Source: Orthonyx spaldingii
Lineage: Eukaryota > Chordata > Aves > Passeriformes > Orthonychidae
Length of the DNA stretch: 64,000 nucleotides
Direction: 5' to 3'
NCBI GenBank assembly: GCA_013397795.1
Contig: VZTJ01004697.1
Location: 414,649 to 478,648 of the forward strand
Within the stretch, counting starts at the first letter, position 1, and the number at the start of each line of letters is the position of its first letter. The position numbers and the translations under genes were made by a program. The notes beneath the pieces were generated by a model. That model did no database searches and was not told the DNA's origin. It was given only the letters and a program-made list of their open reading frames with translations. This document shows, one piece after another, positions 23,163 through 37,113 of the stretch.

Positions 23163-26100
23163 ATGCCCCAGGGCACAGCTTGCACTTCCAGCAATATTTC
23201 TCCAGGGGAAATAACCCAAGGAATGAAGTTCTTACTTGAGGAGCAACAGACTTCTAAAATATAATGCAAAGCTTTGGTAACCCTATGGCAGACTCCTGAA
23301 GCTGAAGTGATCTTCATTTTGTGATAATCTGCCTTAAAATCTCTGAGGAATTTTACTCTGAATTAATTTTAACCAAAATTTCTACAAAACCTGGTTCTTT
23401 TCTTTCTGCTCCCTGTCCAGCCTGCCCAGGCACCCCATGCCATTGCTGGGCCCTGGTTGTTTCTAACCAATGGAGACCAGCAGAGACGTGGGAGCACACA
23501 GATGACAAGTTGTTCAAGAAGGCATTTGGGCAATGGTGTGGGACAAACTAGGTACATGGCTGGATCTGACTGCTGGAGTTGAAATCCAAACCTTTAAGAC
23601 AGCCTTGAAAACTTTTAAGCACCTTTAAAAATCCCCGAAACTTTGAAGCCAGCATCGTGGCAGTAAAGGTGCCCTCTTGGGAAGGTGCATCTGCTCAGCA
23701 TGTTTAGAAAGCACCATGCAGTTCCTCTGGGCTGGCAGAGGGAGCTGCTGCAGCCACAAAGTCCCAAAGAGAGTAGAAATCATGAATATCCATGTCCCAT
23801 GCAAAGGCTTCTCTTTCTTGGGATTCAGAGGGTGTTGCATGGGTTTGCACATAGAGTATCTGCATCCCAGCAGTGCTTTCCTGGGATGACCAGAAAGAGA
23901 TCGAAATAAACAGGTTTGGAAACTGTCAGGCAAGCAGTGACAAAGTCATCTTATCTGTGACATTTTCAGGGAAGTGGGAATCAGAATCTGAAAGGAGGAA
24001 CATTTTAATTAAGCTGTGTTCAGCAACTGTCCTACCAAACTGGCATCTGTAATCAATCAGAACTGCAGCCAGCACATTTCCAAGTCAAGGAAGATGCTCA
24101 CCACTGGCTGTCAAGCCTACATGGCAGGGCCTGTCCTATCCCACATGTTTAGCCATCATCTCCTTTAATGCATCCCTCAATGGCAGACTCTCGGTAACCC
24201 TTAATAATAGGAATAGCATAAATTATGAAAATGAAGAATAAACAGGACCAGTTCAGTTCAGAGTTGGAGGGGCAGGCAAAGCTTTCAGGTTCACAGAGAA
24301 GATGTGGGGCACAACTAAGACAAGTGGGAAGGCAGCAGAGGGTGCAGTGATACTCCATGGCAGGGGACGGTGTGACAGTTACGGGGTCCAGGCATTTGTT
24401 CCAGCCCTGCTGCTGACCCGAGCGTGGATGAGATCCAGCTACACTTTACACAGCCAGATGCAGAGCTGGAGGCTGAGATCTGCCACGGGGCAAATTCCTG
24501 TCCCGTGAGGGAGAACATTATTAATCTCACTATCAACCCTGCAAACTCATCCTGGATCTCACAGGAGTTTTTACAGGCAATTGCTTGTAGCAGGTCTCCC
24601 TCAGCACCCGCACACAACCTTTCTTATCACCTCTTGCTGCTGTTTATACCTGAGCAACATGCTCATCCTCACCATCTGTCCCTGCCTATGGTAATGTAAG
24701 CCCACTGCTCGATCCATGTGGTGAGCTGAATCCCAAAGGTGTTGTCTTTGCAAGGCTGGGGAGCATTAAATGTCACTGATGCCACAGCCAGTGAAGGGGA
24801 CTTTGACAGCCAGGTGCAGCAAGACTTCTGGTTTCCGAGGTGCCCCTTGGGCAGAGACCACTCTGCAGAGGAGACCCACAGCTGAAAGAAGGGCAGGGTG
24901 AGAGCAAGGGGAAGGTGAGGGAGGTACAAAACCCACCAAAACCCTCCCAGGCACTGCAGCAGCTCCCTTAAAGTCCCTGAGAGCCCTCTTTCTGCAGCAT
25001 ATAACTGATGACCATGGGCAACACTGATGTGGGAAGTTCGGCTTCCCACCAGCTCCAGGTGTGCTTCTCCTGCTTCCATTCAGTCACCAGGGTCCCTGTG
25101 GATACACAAAGCAGTGAGGTGGAAGGTCCTCTGATGCCCTGCCAGCCACTTACTTCCACAAAAGATGAGGGCAGCAGGGCCACCTCCTTACCTGCTTTCC
25201 ATCTGTAAAGAGGCAATTCTACCATTTAAAAATATCTCTTTGATGGATTTTCCCTTGCACTTGCTTCCCTGCAAAGTTGCCAGGGAAGCTGAGTGCCACT
25301 TCTGGAGATTGCTCAAGCAGATGCTGTGTGTAAAAGTGTCTTCTGGGTTAAAACAGCATCCTGCTTCCTTGCCTCCAGGCTTGTTGGGAAGGGCTCGGGC
25401 TTCCAGATGATCTGGCAGACATTTGGGCTTCAAGAATTTCTGCTGGTAATGTGCAAGCTTGCACCAGAGCAAACCCAGCTGAAGGAGCAAAGGGATACCA
25501 GGGGTTGGGTACCTCTTCTTAGGGCTCCTAATAAGTGCTGCCTGCCAAACAGAAAATTACATTACTGAACCCATATTAGCTTTCTCTTCCACACCATCTT
25601 TTCAGCCCTTTGGCCCCCTTCAGAGAGCTGCTGAGAACAGCAAATAGTTAAGAATATTTTGTTTTTACTTCCCTTGGACCTAGATCTGAGCTGAACCAGG
25701 AGTCACAAGGGGTTCCTTGAGGACTGCCATTCTTTTCTTCTCCAAATACTCTCCCTACTCCTTCGCAGGGATCTTACTGCAAATAAACGGCAACTGTAGC
25801 ACAAGTTCCAGCAGCCACTGAAAGGAAGGCAAAAGAGGGGATGGATTCGTCCTCCAGAAAAGAGAAAGACGTCTCTGCATCACAGTCAGGCTGTAAATGG
25901 TTAAGTGTTGGGAGAGCTAGGAAGCAGCTCAAAGACTCGCCTAGAGAGCAGCGCAGGCACAAAATACGATTAAAAGAGCAAAATGACAGCTTGTCACTGG
26001 AGGGCTTCAGAAGCTAGAAGAAATAATTTTTAAAATAATAGTATATAGATCCATGAGGAAGTTCCCACAATGGCTGGGAGTGAAACCTTGACCCTCTGGC

Positions 26101-26766
26101 AGATGGGGGGTTCCCGACTGTTTTCATCTGCATTCTTCCACACACCCCCTGTTTTCCTCCCTCCTGCTGCATGCAGCGACTGCAGCGGGTGCCCTCCAAA
26201 GCACCACAGGGGACAGAGAGCTTGGCTGTGCTGAGAAATGACACTTGGAGACAGCAGGAGAAGGGGAAATGTCAGAGTGTCACTCTCCCAGGGTCTGGGG
26301 ACCCATCAGCCACGGGGGAGCACTGGCAGTGGAGGGAGCTCAAGCAGCGTGGAGCCTTCTCTCTGTTTGCCCTTTCCACTGCAGTGGTCCAAGAGCAGCT
26401 GGGATGCTCAGCCACTGCATCCCTCACACACGGATGGCCAAGCCAAGGCAAGGGACACCCACACACAGCACCTCCCTCTCTGCCACACCAGCTTAGTTAG
26501 GAAAGAGCATAGAAGGGGACTTCATGGAGTTGAGCTGGAACTGGGAGGGAGCCCAGGTCAATAATCAACCTCTGGAGCTCCTGTTAGGAGTCCCTGGGGG
26601 GTTTCCCACTCAGCTCTCAATGCCCTGAAACCAAACAGCCCTAAGACCAAGCACACTGGTTACTTTCTAGATGCCATTTGCACCATAAGTGGATGGACAC
26701 ATCTTGTTCTCTTGTAAAACTATATATTGAACCCCATGGGAGGGCTCCTAGCAGTTTTAAGGAAAC

Positions 26767-26792
26767 AAAGGGCAGCATGGATGCTGCCCTTT
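26767..26792. repeat. Perfect 12-bp inverted repeat followed by a T run
   Basis: Arms AAAGGGCAGCAT (26767-26778) and ATGCTGCCCTTT (26781-26792) are exact complements with a two-base GG spacer, and T's continue to 26795. It would form a tight hairpin or cruciform. It looks like a bacterial intrinsic terminator, which has no meaning in this genome. A T run of at least four could stop RNA polymerase III, but no upstream A or B box was recognised. Confidence 0.85.
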
Positions 26793-29650
26793 TTTAACAG
26801 ATATTTCTTGCATATACTTAGTGGTTACTCCTGTCCCTAAAAGGTGCTTTTTCTCCTTCTCTCTCACAGGCAGCACAGGCAGTTCCCAAGCCCCAGAACC
26901 TTCACCAACACCAGCTGGCTGCTTGGACACCACCACTCCTGGGATGTCTCTTGGAGGGTCTTTTAAACCCCAAAGAGATCCTTCCCACAGCACCTTTAAG
27001 GTGTGTTACCCAACCTGCAGTTCAGTTAATAGCTTGCAAGCAACTTTTTCAAGTCCTCCAAGGCTTTTCTCATCTTTTAGCAAGTGCTTGCTTCTTTTGC
27101 AAATTGCTCTGCAAAAGCTCTGGGATTGCTGGGGTAGGCACAGTGGTGGACCCTGCACAGAGGTGCTTTGGGACCCAACTTTTGTTTGCTGACCCTGCCA
27201 GGACAGCTCTGTACTATGATGGTGGGTGCTGCAGCCTAATTTTGGAGCTTCATCACCCACAGTGAGGAGGCAAAGGCACAACACAGGGACTCCCCAGGCC
27301 ATGGGGCAGCCAAAAGGCAGTTTTTCTTCCTGTCACCCTCCATAAACAGCTAGTTGTGCAAGGAACTCAGGGCATGGCAGGGAAGAGATCTTATGCCCAG
27401 GAACAAGAGCTTTCCTCCCTGCCTCCCAGGGCAAGTTTTCCCCTCGATCCTGTTAAAATCCCCCATGTCACCATTCTATGGGTTGCCTACAGCATTTCCA
27501 TGCCAACATGCCCGTTAGAGTGGTAAACCCAAGACCCACTTGTGTCTTTTCCAGCCTCAGTTCCAGCATGGCGGTTGGAATGGGACAGAGACATCACCAG
27601 CAACATCTCCACAGGCTCTGGGTTTAAGGCTATTGTTCTTTGGGTATGGCTGGGCAGTTTTAGACTGGTGCTCAGGGAGGAGAGCACAGTTTTCCTCCAC
27701 AGCTGATTGGCAGCTGGATGCTCAGGAGTTCTCCAGCCAGTGCATGGATTCTGGCCCTGGGCTACTCTGATCAGGGTGAGATACAGCCTTGCCTGGGGCA
27801 ATGTGTTTTCGAGAGCCTCCGCCTGCCAAGGTACAGGTTTCACAGAGCTGCTGGAGGAGAGACGTGGGAGGGGAGAGTGAGTTTGGTTTTCTTCTGAGCC
27901 AGCTCCAATTTTGGAAAAGTTGTGTCTGCATTTCAAGCCTGAAAGCATCCCCTCCCCTTCTCCAGGGGCCTAGAGTGCCCCTGCATTAACCTCTCCTGTG
28001 TGAGGTACCCCCCTAGGTTTTGAAACTTCAATGTCATAACCTGTTTGTCCTGTTTAAAGCGCAGGGTAGGGCTGACAGACCCTGAGCAAGCTCCACCTCC
28101 AGCTACCCTGCATCCTCATGGCTCAGCAGGGGAGAAAGAGGGGGAAAATAACCCTGAGATCCTCTACAGTTTTCTGTTTCAGGGTGGGTTTTTCCCCCTC
28201 AAAAATAGCACCAAGATGGCATTTAGATGCAGGTCTCGGCTCTGAGAGGGCAGCTCAGTGGTGTGTTCAACAGCCTGTTCATCTGAGGGCTTTGCCCCCA
28301 GACCTCAGCCCATGTGTGAAGGCTGCTCACAGCAATCCCTGAGATGAAAAGGCTCCTTCCCTGTCTCCAGAATAAGGCTGGCATCTCTCATCCAGACCCA
28401 TGTCAGCAACTTGTCCATGCAAAGCTGTGGAGTTGCAAGTGCTCCAGTGTAGCTGCAGCCCAGCTGCTCGGCACCAGCACACCTGGCTGGGCAGAGGCAC
28501 AGGCCAGCAGCCAGGGCTGGGTATAGAGAATGCCCTTCTTGCTTCATCATCTGTCTTTGCATGCCTCTGCCACCGCTCAACCTCAGACAGACCCCAACGG
28601 AGACCTTACAGCAGACGGCCATGGATGGCAACACAGCAGGTGCATACACATTGTTGCTTTGCTGGAGGGGTGCTGAGCATTGCTGTTCAGCCAAACATAC
28701 CCTGGAAATGCTCACTGTTTCCATAACCCCTGTATTTACACCTTGATGCAGTCATGGCATGGCTAATGAGGGTGGTGGGCTATGATGCTCTTGGCATCCA
28801 TAAGACAAGCAGTCAAAAGAGAGATAAATCACATTTTTCATGTCAGCAGTGCTGTGTCCAGCACATGTCTTTTCTGGGATTTCTATTACTCCGAGATGTT
28901 TGATGCAACTTGTCACTTGAAAAAAGGATGGGGATTCCAAACTTTCTTAATGGAACAGAATTTTCATCTTGACATAGTCAAGACTACCTTCAAATACTTG
29001 AGGTCCTGTATATTTGTAATATATTTGTAGAAATAGGGGATTTATGTTTTACTCTGTTCTTTAATGATGAAAATATTGGCTGTGTATTGGTTTGTGCCTG
29101 ACTGTGGTAAAGCCTGTACCAGGCTCCGAGATTAATGCAGTCGGGATTGGGCCAGCACTGAACCCCTGGACGGTGTCCGGGCTCCCAGGCTGTAGGATTT
29201 GGTAAGGCCACAGGTGGCTTCAAGTGTAATTCTCTGCCTGTTTGCTGGTCAAGACCTGACCCAACCTGGTATGAGTAAGATGTCTGAGCAGTTGGCCAGA
29301 AAATACTTTAAAACCCACTTGAAGTGGCAGTGGGCAGTTACCTGTTACCACACCTTGTTTTCTTCAGCGAGTCCCTATGACTCCTTTTGGAAATGTGTTT
29401 TTAGCCCAAGAACAGATATGAAAGTCCTTTGGCACAGACACAGGCACGTAGAGACGTGAAGCCCTCAGACCTGGCACCTCCTGGGGAGGCAGCTTGTATG
29501 GCTTGGTGGCTGAGCAAGGGCTCCAAATGGTGCCAAGCGCCTTCGCCTTTTGGAAGTGACAAACAGAAAGCCGAGGACCGCAGCCACCTGACAGGAAACA
29601 TCTGCAATCAGTGAATCATAAAGCAAGCCGGTCATGTTTTATCCCTTTTC

Positions 29651-29785
29651 TTTTTTTTTTTTCCTTTTTTTTCTTTTTGTTTTTATGACAAAAATAAAGC
29701 GATAACTTCACTTTGAAACTCATTCTTGACTTTAGTGCCTAAGAACTTAAACTGCTTTATGCCCCTGCCCCCTCCCCCCCCCTCT
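29651..29785. repeat. T-rich tract and nearby C-rich run
   Basis: A pyrimidine tract of T's broken by C's at about 29651-29682, then 80 bases of ordinary sequence, then a C-rich run at about 29761-29785. The complement of the latter has several runs of four or more G's with one- or two-base loops, fitting the usual G-quadruplex pattern. Confidence 0.6.
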
Positions 29786-32760
29786 GATATCTCCGCTTGC
29801 AGGTGGCAGAGGCAGGCTCAGCCTGATAAGATTACTGATAGGGGGGCAATGCGGCACAGAGCAAATGTGCTCATTAGGCAGGAATCTTAAGAAGCTGGGG
29901 ATATTTGCCTAATGCCCTCCTCCTCCCCATTGTCTTGGGGGCCAGGCAGTGGCTGGTCGCACAGGAGGGAGAGCAGAGGGGCTGGGGGCAGAACCAGGCT
30001 GCCCAGGCACGGCAAAAACTCAAGCAGGCACAAAGGATAGCAGGATTCAAATGGTCCCTTGCCATCGGGATTGCAGCCCAGGTTGGATGTGGGTCCCTAA
30101 ATGGACTCAGGACTGTCTGGTAAGCCTAAGGCGAGCAGCTGCACCAGACTGGCTTTGGCACAGCATGTCTGAAGACACCACTGCAGAGTACCTCCAGACT
30201 CAGTGTCATCTTTGCTTCTGCAGTGCAATAACTTGCCCTGGTTTAGCACGTGATAAACATCTTAGTCATGGGGAGCAAAGACAGGGAACAGGCCTGCAAC
30301 AAGCACAGCTCTGTTCCACCTTTATTTGAAGACCAATTGTTAAGCAACCCATTTTTGTTGGTCTTTTTAGTGGTTTAGCGGTTACACCAGACATGTTTTG
30401 CTCTTGCCTTTTTCTTTTCAGGAGAGGATAAAACTGTCATGGTGAAAGGAAGTAAGTTCCTCAAACAGATTTCTCTCTGTTTTCTGCTTTTTGGCCAAGC
30501 ATTTCCATACGCCTGAATCCGGAGCTTCCCTCTTCCTTATTCATTGTTAATTAAATTAAAAGTGACAGCTGTTTGCTATGATGGAAAAAAGAAGGGGAGG
30601 CACAAAATGGTGCCCATCATAGATGGGGTGTCCTCTCCCTCCTTGCTCTGCTCCTTCCCTCCCATGGTGGGGCAGGTGAGACATTCAGGGACACCAGGGC
30701 ACAGGGACTGCTCCACCTTCTTCAGTTTGACGTTTTGCATGTGATTGGTGAGATATAGCCCTGAAGAGTATAAATGTGGAATGTTTCAACCAAGCTAAAT
30801 GGATCACAGGGGGAACAGCGCCATGTTAGAAAGGGCACAGATTTGGGAAGCTCAGAGTTCTTCATGAAAGAGGTTTTCTCATATCTCCATGAGTTTATTT
30901 GCTACCCAGCAGCAGTAACGCCACCAAGAAAGAAATACCTGGAAACTCAAAGTGGGACTGCTATAGTTTGGTATATTTATGACTGGGTTTGATTATATTT
31001 CTCAGCTTGACTCTAAACTTCCTTTGGGAACTTACCAAGAGGCAAGGATAGGTCCCAATCTCCATGGCCTCACCCCTCTCCATGCAGTGTGTCCTCTCTA
31101 TGGCACAGCCTTCTCTCACCATATCTCATCTGTCAGCTCCAGGGCAATTACTTAGGGCAAATGATAACATGCAAACACCTAATTAGTATTCAAAGTGCCC
31201 TGCAATATCAGCTCATGTAACCACTATATAACAAAAGCATAGAGACCACAGATGACAGCCCATTGCCCAGCCCTGTGACTTGCCCAGGGAAGCAATACCA
31301 GATGTAAACACGAAAGCTGCACGATCTCTTTTGCATGTTAACCAAGCAGCGTGGGCAATCACGGACACAGGAACACTGCCTTGGTTTCATTGAGCCTCCT
31401 GATTTGCTCCTGTGGCCCATACTAGGAGATGTTTCACCTCTGTCTCCTCCAGGCTTATCCTTATAGTGGTTAAGGTACTTCTCCTTCACCCACACAATCA
31501 AAACTATCAAGGTTTTCCCCATCTTTGATCCCTCACTGATATGCACTGCTTGGTGCTTTGGAAAACCCACTTCAACTAGCCACATGTGGCCTGTGAGGAC
31601 AGGAGACAGATTTCACAGACCTCCTACCAAAAAAAGAGCAGCACCTCTTTGTATGCTGAGGACTGCACAGCTGAGTTGCAAGGTGTCATCTAACATGATA
31701 AAGCACAACTCTGCAAAGATATGAAGCAAACAGTGAGGGATATATGGAAACAGAGAGTGCAAGTGAAGAATGGGAAAAGGGGTTGGTGTGGCCTGCAGAC
31801 AGGAAGGACGGGATTGAGGGAAGCACGGGGCATAGGAAGTTCAGGGAGGGATGAATGGCACAGTCTGCCTCCTTCCCATGTTAGAACCTTGATTTTTGCG
31901 TTTGCACACCCGGGCTGGTGAGGGAAGTGGTGTATCTCCTGCAGCAGCACAGATGTGGCAGAGAGCCCTGCAGAAGCAGACCCTTTTTTCTTGAAAGAGC
32001 ACAGTGTGCTGGCAATAAACAGGGTATCAGTCTGGCCCTTCTAGAAAATAAACAAAAAACCACCCTGAGTGAAACTCACTGACATTCCAGAAATAACAAA
32101 TCTGCATCCCTCAGTGTCTAAATCACACAGGCGGGAGCTCAAGCTGGAACACGCTGGCTGGTTTCTGCCCTGTGCCGCGTTTTAGCCAGCTCTCCAAAGC
32201 AAACTGGAAGCCTCGGCTCCTCCTCCCGGAGGTGCTGAACAGCCAGCAATAAAGAAAGACACCCTAAATTACTGCAAGCAGAAGAAGTCTTGCTCAAGGC
32301 TGTGCGGTGCCTCAGCGGGGATCCATGTAAAGCAGCCGGCATGAGAGGACGTGACACAACCTGCCGCAGGAATTGTACTGAAACTCAGAGCATGTCAGAG
32401 CAGGAGAGCATCAGGGCAATGACTGATGAAGATTAGCCTAGATAGAGAGGAGGAATGGTATGTCAAAGAAGGAGGGGGGAAACGATATGGCTACAGGGAA
32501 GGGAAGGCAGGGTGGAGCCAGCGATTCGGGCTGGTGCCCTGCCAAGGTACATATATGTTAATTGAGCAATCCTGCTCCTCCGCTTCCCTGGCAGGCAACA
32601 AAAGGCATGCACACCTCCATGGAAAGGGTGCATGAGGAGTGCTCCACCGGCAGCATGGAGCTGGTGCCCAGCAAAGCCCTCACCAGACAGGTGCCCCCTG
32701 CCCTAGGATGGGCCAGGGTTCACTGCAAGTGCTGCCAAACCATAGGGGAGCTACCTGGAA

Positions 32761-32811
32761 TAAAATAAAATAAAATAAAATAAATAAAATAAAATAAAAT
32801 AAAAATAAAAT
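32761..32811 (+). repeat. (TAAAA)n microsatellite
   Basis: About ten pentanucleotide units, interrupted by one shortened and one lengthened unit. No retroposon body is recognisable on either side, so it may be either a plain microsatellite or an expanded A-rich tail. Confidence 0.95.
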
Positions 32812-33360
32812 GGCTGGTAAGCCAATGGCAGGTGTATATGAGAAGGATTCTCAGCCACTTATGGCAGGACAGAGGTGGAAGGGCCCACAGGGATTTCGGG
32901 GTTGCTGAGGATGAGGAAGCTGGCCAAAAACTTCTGCTGCAGCAAGGAGAAGCTGGCTGCTGTTTCAGCAAGGGCCATTGCTTCACCCAGACACCTTGAC
33001 ACCCATGAGAACAGAGCTGTGTGGCCACTGTCCCCATCACCATTGTTGTGCAGCAGAACCCTTCCATCCTCTTCCTGGTGGCCTTCAGCCCCAGGGCTGC
33101 TGCCTCCACTTATTAGTTTTGGCTCTCCAGTCCGATGTCTGCACCAAGCAATGGGCATAACTGGGATTTCCTGGCACAGAAGAGGAACTCAGGAATATGC
33201 CCTCTCTAAAGAGCTGTGCTCTGCTGCACAAGCAAGCAAAAGGAATATTGCCACTCCATTCCAGCTAAGCTCACCAGGCTGCAATGCTCCTCGTTTGTAC
33301 CCTTCTCTGTAGGTTTGCTGCTGATATGTAAGAGTAAAGCAAAGCTGGAAGGGAAGAGAA

Positions 33361-33420
33361 GGCAAGGCAAGGCAAGGCAAGGCAAGGCAAGGCAAGGCAA
33401 GGCATGGCAAGGCAAGGCAA
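33361..33420 (+). repeat. (GGCAA)12 microsatellite
   Basis: Exactly 60 bases of GGCAA units with one A-to-T change (GGCAT at 33401-33405). It abuts the CR1 fragment that begins at 33421, with a 'gggaagagaa' purine stretch on its left, so it may have grown inside the CR1 copy. Confidence 0.97.
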
Positions 33421-33625
33421 GGAAGAACTTTGCTGTGTGGGTCACTGCACACTGGAACAGATTACCCAGAGAAGTTGTGGAGTCTCCCTCACAGGTGATA
33501 TTTGAAAACCATCTTGACACAATCCTGTGCCGTGTGCTCTGGGATGGCCCTGCCTGAACAGGGAGGTTGGACCAGAAGACCCACTGTGATCCCTTCCAAC
33601 CTGACTTGTCCTGTGATTCTGTGAA
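33421..33625 (+). mobile_element. CR1 LINE fragment, 3' end
   Basis: CR1 3' wording: 'cactggaacagattacccag', 'agaagttgtggagtctcc', 'cacaatcctgtgccgtgtgc', 'aggttggaccaga', 'cccttccaacctgac', ending 'ctgtgattctgtgaa'. Plus orientation. The usual sequence left of this block is replaced by the GGCAA array. Confidence 0.93.
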
Positions 33626-36600
33626 AGGCAAGGACAGAGACTCATGATGTAAAGTGAGGGTTTTATCAAGACCAGCAGCAACAATTGCAATCATTGATGC
33701 TCCCCCACTACAAATCATCTGAACAGCCACCCAGACACACAAGCCAGCACAAAAAGATAGTGAAGGAACCCTTTCTTGCCTTCATAACTTCTGTGTCCTT
33801 CCACATACTCAAGTCTTTCTTTGAAGGTCTTTTATCCTAATTGTCATGGCTTGAGCAGGTCTTTGCATGGCCACTAAAGGTGCTGAGTGCCTGGGAGGAG
33901 GGTTTCAGAGCAGCCCAGCACCTCTCTATCACAAAGCTGCAGTGCTGGTGCCTTTTGGTACCCAGGCTGTCCTCCCAGAAGGAGGACCACGAATGTCCCC
34001 AGAGAGGGCTGAGGTCTAGGGCTGTCCTTGAGAGCTGTCATAACACATGAGCCTCGTTGTCAGGTCTCCTTTACATATACACTGGCTTTTGTTGCTGTTG
34101 GTATTATTAGTTCTGTTTTCTTATAGCAAATCCTGATGGCACGATTTGGATGGCAGGAAACTCTCCCTCCTCTGAGCCAGTGAAGGAAAGGGTATTAATT
34201 TTCTCTGTTGCCTGCCTGCAGCTCACACATCATAGATGATCCTTTCTGATGGAAACCCAGGGCTGGGGGCTATGGAGCAACCTGGGGCAAGACCTTCTGT
34301 CGAGAAGCAGTGCTGCCTGCAGGAGGAGTGGGGCTGGGGCCAGCCAGTGGGTTGGTTAGCACAGGATTAATCCCTGGGGCCACTGCTGCTCCATCAGGGA
34401 AACATGCTGCGAAGCACGAATTAATCCCAAGTAGAAGGGATTTGGGTGGCAGCTCCCTTTCCATCCTCCCAGGGATTTCTGCTGGTGTCTGCAAGCTGCA
34501 AACAGCTCTTGAGAGCACTTACCAAATAGGAAGCACTTGTACCTCTCCACACAAGTATATATTCCAGACAAGAGCTGCACAGGGCTCTGGGAGTCTTGCT
34601 GCATTTCCGTGCTGCTGGGAAGCACCGGGATAGCTTTCAAGGAGAGAGGCTGCATCAGGCTCAGTTCCAGCTCTGTTGTTTGCCCTTGCCTAAGGAGGGC
34701 TAAAATACAAATAGGGCACCCAGAAATAAGGCATCTGTAGGTTTACACTCCTCCATTCCTAGAAACAGTGCCAATCTTAGCTGCTGCCTGGCACTGGGAG
34801 AGTGAAATGCATAACACATGGCAGCAGAGCTACCCTAGACCAAAGGGTGTCACAGGCTGGAAGCCCTCTGACTGCAGTGAGAGTGATGGGTCTCTAGCCC
34901 TGTCTCTCCAGCTGTGTAAGTGTATGCTATCAGCTCACTTGCACCCACAGGCTGCCAAAAATGCATCTCTGGGGAGCAGGGAGATGAAGGCAGCAGCGTG
35001 AGTCACACTCACAACAATACATGACCAACCAGTATGAGACATTGCCAGGTATCAAGCACAGGCTGCACAGGGCCACTGGCACCTTCTCAGCTAGCCCAGG
35101 TCCACCCAGAGCAGTGTCAGCCACGACTCACATGCAGGACTCCCGCTGTCCTTTCATCACAGCACTGTGATCTGTGACATCCAGGCAATCCAAATGACAC
35201 CTTTTGCACGTGCATTGCAATTTTTGGGGCTGTCAGCAAGTCACCTGTAGGTTACAACAGACAGGTGCTGTCACAGGTTTCAGTGACCAGTACCTTGTCC
35301 TTCTCTGAAACAGCCACCATTAGACATTGCTGACACCCAGCATTTGCATGGATTTGATTATGTGGCAGAGTAGACTGGAGCCTTTCTGTTAAGAAGCCAG
35401 GGGCAGAACATCTCATTTGCCTCTCCTCTACTTCACTTCCTGCCAATGTGCAAACTACATTTTGAGTGATGATACAGCAAAAGACACCCTTGGCAAGGCA
35501 CAGCCCAGGAGGAGAGAAAAGCAGAGAAAATCACAGGTTTACCATTTCTTCACCACAGTGTGCTGTGTTCAGGCTCCTTGGTGGGGTGTGCAAGGCAGCA
35601 GGCAGGCCAGATTCACAGGGTCTCTGCCCAGCCACCAGCATTTCTACACCCTCCTGACCCAAAAGCAAAATGGTAGTGATGATTTGCCAAGAAATAATTG
35701 CATGAATTTTCATGAGCCCTGTTTTCTTTCCACTCTCGCCTATGTCCACTGTTTGACCCTTGGGGAAAAGGCATAAATGAAGATCCTTCAGACAGTTCTG
35801 TCACACTGATGGATCTATTTTGCTATTTGAATGCACAAGGGAATTGATGCTTTCACATTAATGGGGTGAAATATGCTCTGTTCCTTGAAGTCTGAGGTAC
35901 GAGCAGAGCCTCTGAGCTTTCTCCTTTCAATAGCTACAAAATGCCAAGAGAAAGTGGAACTGATCCTCAATGCAAATTATGTGATACTGGTAAAACAGGA
36001 ACACTTCCACCAGAAAGGTTTTAGCTCTAAGCAACGCAGAGGCTTGTTTGCTGTGTGGAAAGCAGGAATATGAGAAATCAGGGGTAGTGCTTAGGGCTCT
36101 ACTTAGGTCCTACTGTTGTTTGACACCAGCTCTGCTCTCACTGAACCTCTGATTTCACACATGCATGTCTTTTCTTGCTCTTTTGTTTTCAGCTGAGATG
36201 AAAACAAAACAAATGGTCATAAACCAGCAAGACAGAAAAGAGAGAAGGAGAGAGGACATGCACACTCCTGGTGGTGAAATGGTATTAGCATGAAGGAAGG
36301 TGCAAAAGGCACCACCACAAACCTGATAAGAGGGAACTCACATGGTGGGACCTGTTTAGGCTTAGAGAGTTGTTTGTAGCATCTGTGTCATTATTAGTCC
36401 CACAGGTCCCATAAAGAGAGAAACAGCATGGAGCAGAATGCTAGCAGGTCACAACTGCAGGGTAGTAGGGAATGCAGCAGGACAAATGACAATCACCCTC
36501 ATCCAGGGACCAAACACACAAGTCATCCACATAGCAAGGGCAGCAGAGGCACAGACACAATGAGTGAACCATTGGATTTCTCAGTGAAGTAAAATGCAGC

Positions 36601-37113
36601 AACACTATACAAAGCTGGACTTCAAAGGGTGACTTTAAGTGGCACCAGACTTTGGGAAGTTGAAACATGTCCTGTTCAATAAACATGGGTAGTCTGCACA
36701 CAGGGCCCAGTGCTTGCTGCAGAGCTCTCCTTTGGGATGTGCATGTTTTGGGCCCACATTTGAGGCACCTGCTTCGGAGGACATAGCCCCAGGGCTTTAT
36801 TTTATAGCTGCCTTCAGTGATAAACAGTACATCCAACCAGTCAAAGAATGCAGTTACACACGTGGCCAGCTGCAAGCAGAGCAATAGCTCATGAAATCTT
36901 TCATACTTTGCAAACAGAGACCAACCTTATCATCTCTTTGGTTTATAAAAAAAAAAAACCAAGGCAGGGCAAGGTGGATTGAAGTTCCACAGGCTGAGCA
37001 GAAATCAGTGGGGTGCAGTGGCACCTTGGCTGCAGCCTCTGGGTACACCAGTGACCTGTGCACAAAAGAGGTCTCAGGAGCCACCCAGAAGACTGGATTT
37101 TTCCCTGGGCACC
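33626..37113. other. Intergenic sequence without recognised genes
   Basis: Unique-looking sequence. A 147-codon minus frame at 36441-36884 is Cys-rich but matches nothing I know and has no supporting context. A short A run lies at about 36948-36959. Confidence 0.6.

Larger units (their letters stand above)
23163..33360. other. Intergenic sequence without recognised genes
   Basis: Mostly unique mixed-composition DNA. Items noted: a perfect hairpin at 26767-26792, a T-rich tract at 29651-29682 followed by a C-rich run near 29761-29785 whose complement could fold as a G-quadruplex, and an (AAAAT)n microsatellite at 32761-32811. No frame resembles a protein family. Confidence 0.6.

Noticed and set aside
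26767..26795. Rho-independent terminator
   Set aside because: The form is right but this is vertebrate nuclear DNA; no bacterial insertion is suggested by the surroundings.
36441..36884. Cys-rich 147-codon minus frame as a retroviral or secreted protein
   Set aside because: It lies near the LTR fragment, but shows no retroviral motifs, no signal peptide pattern and no conserved Cys spacing that I recognise.
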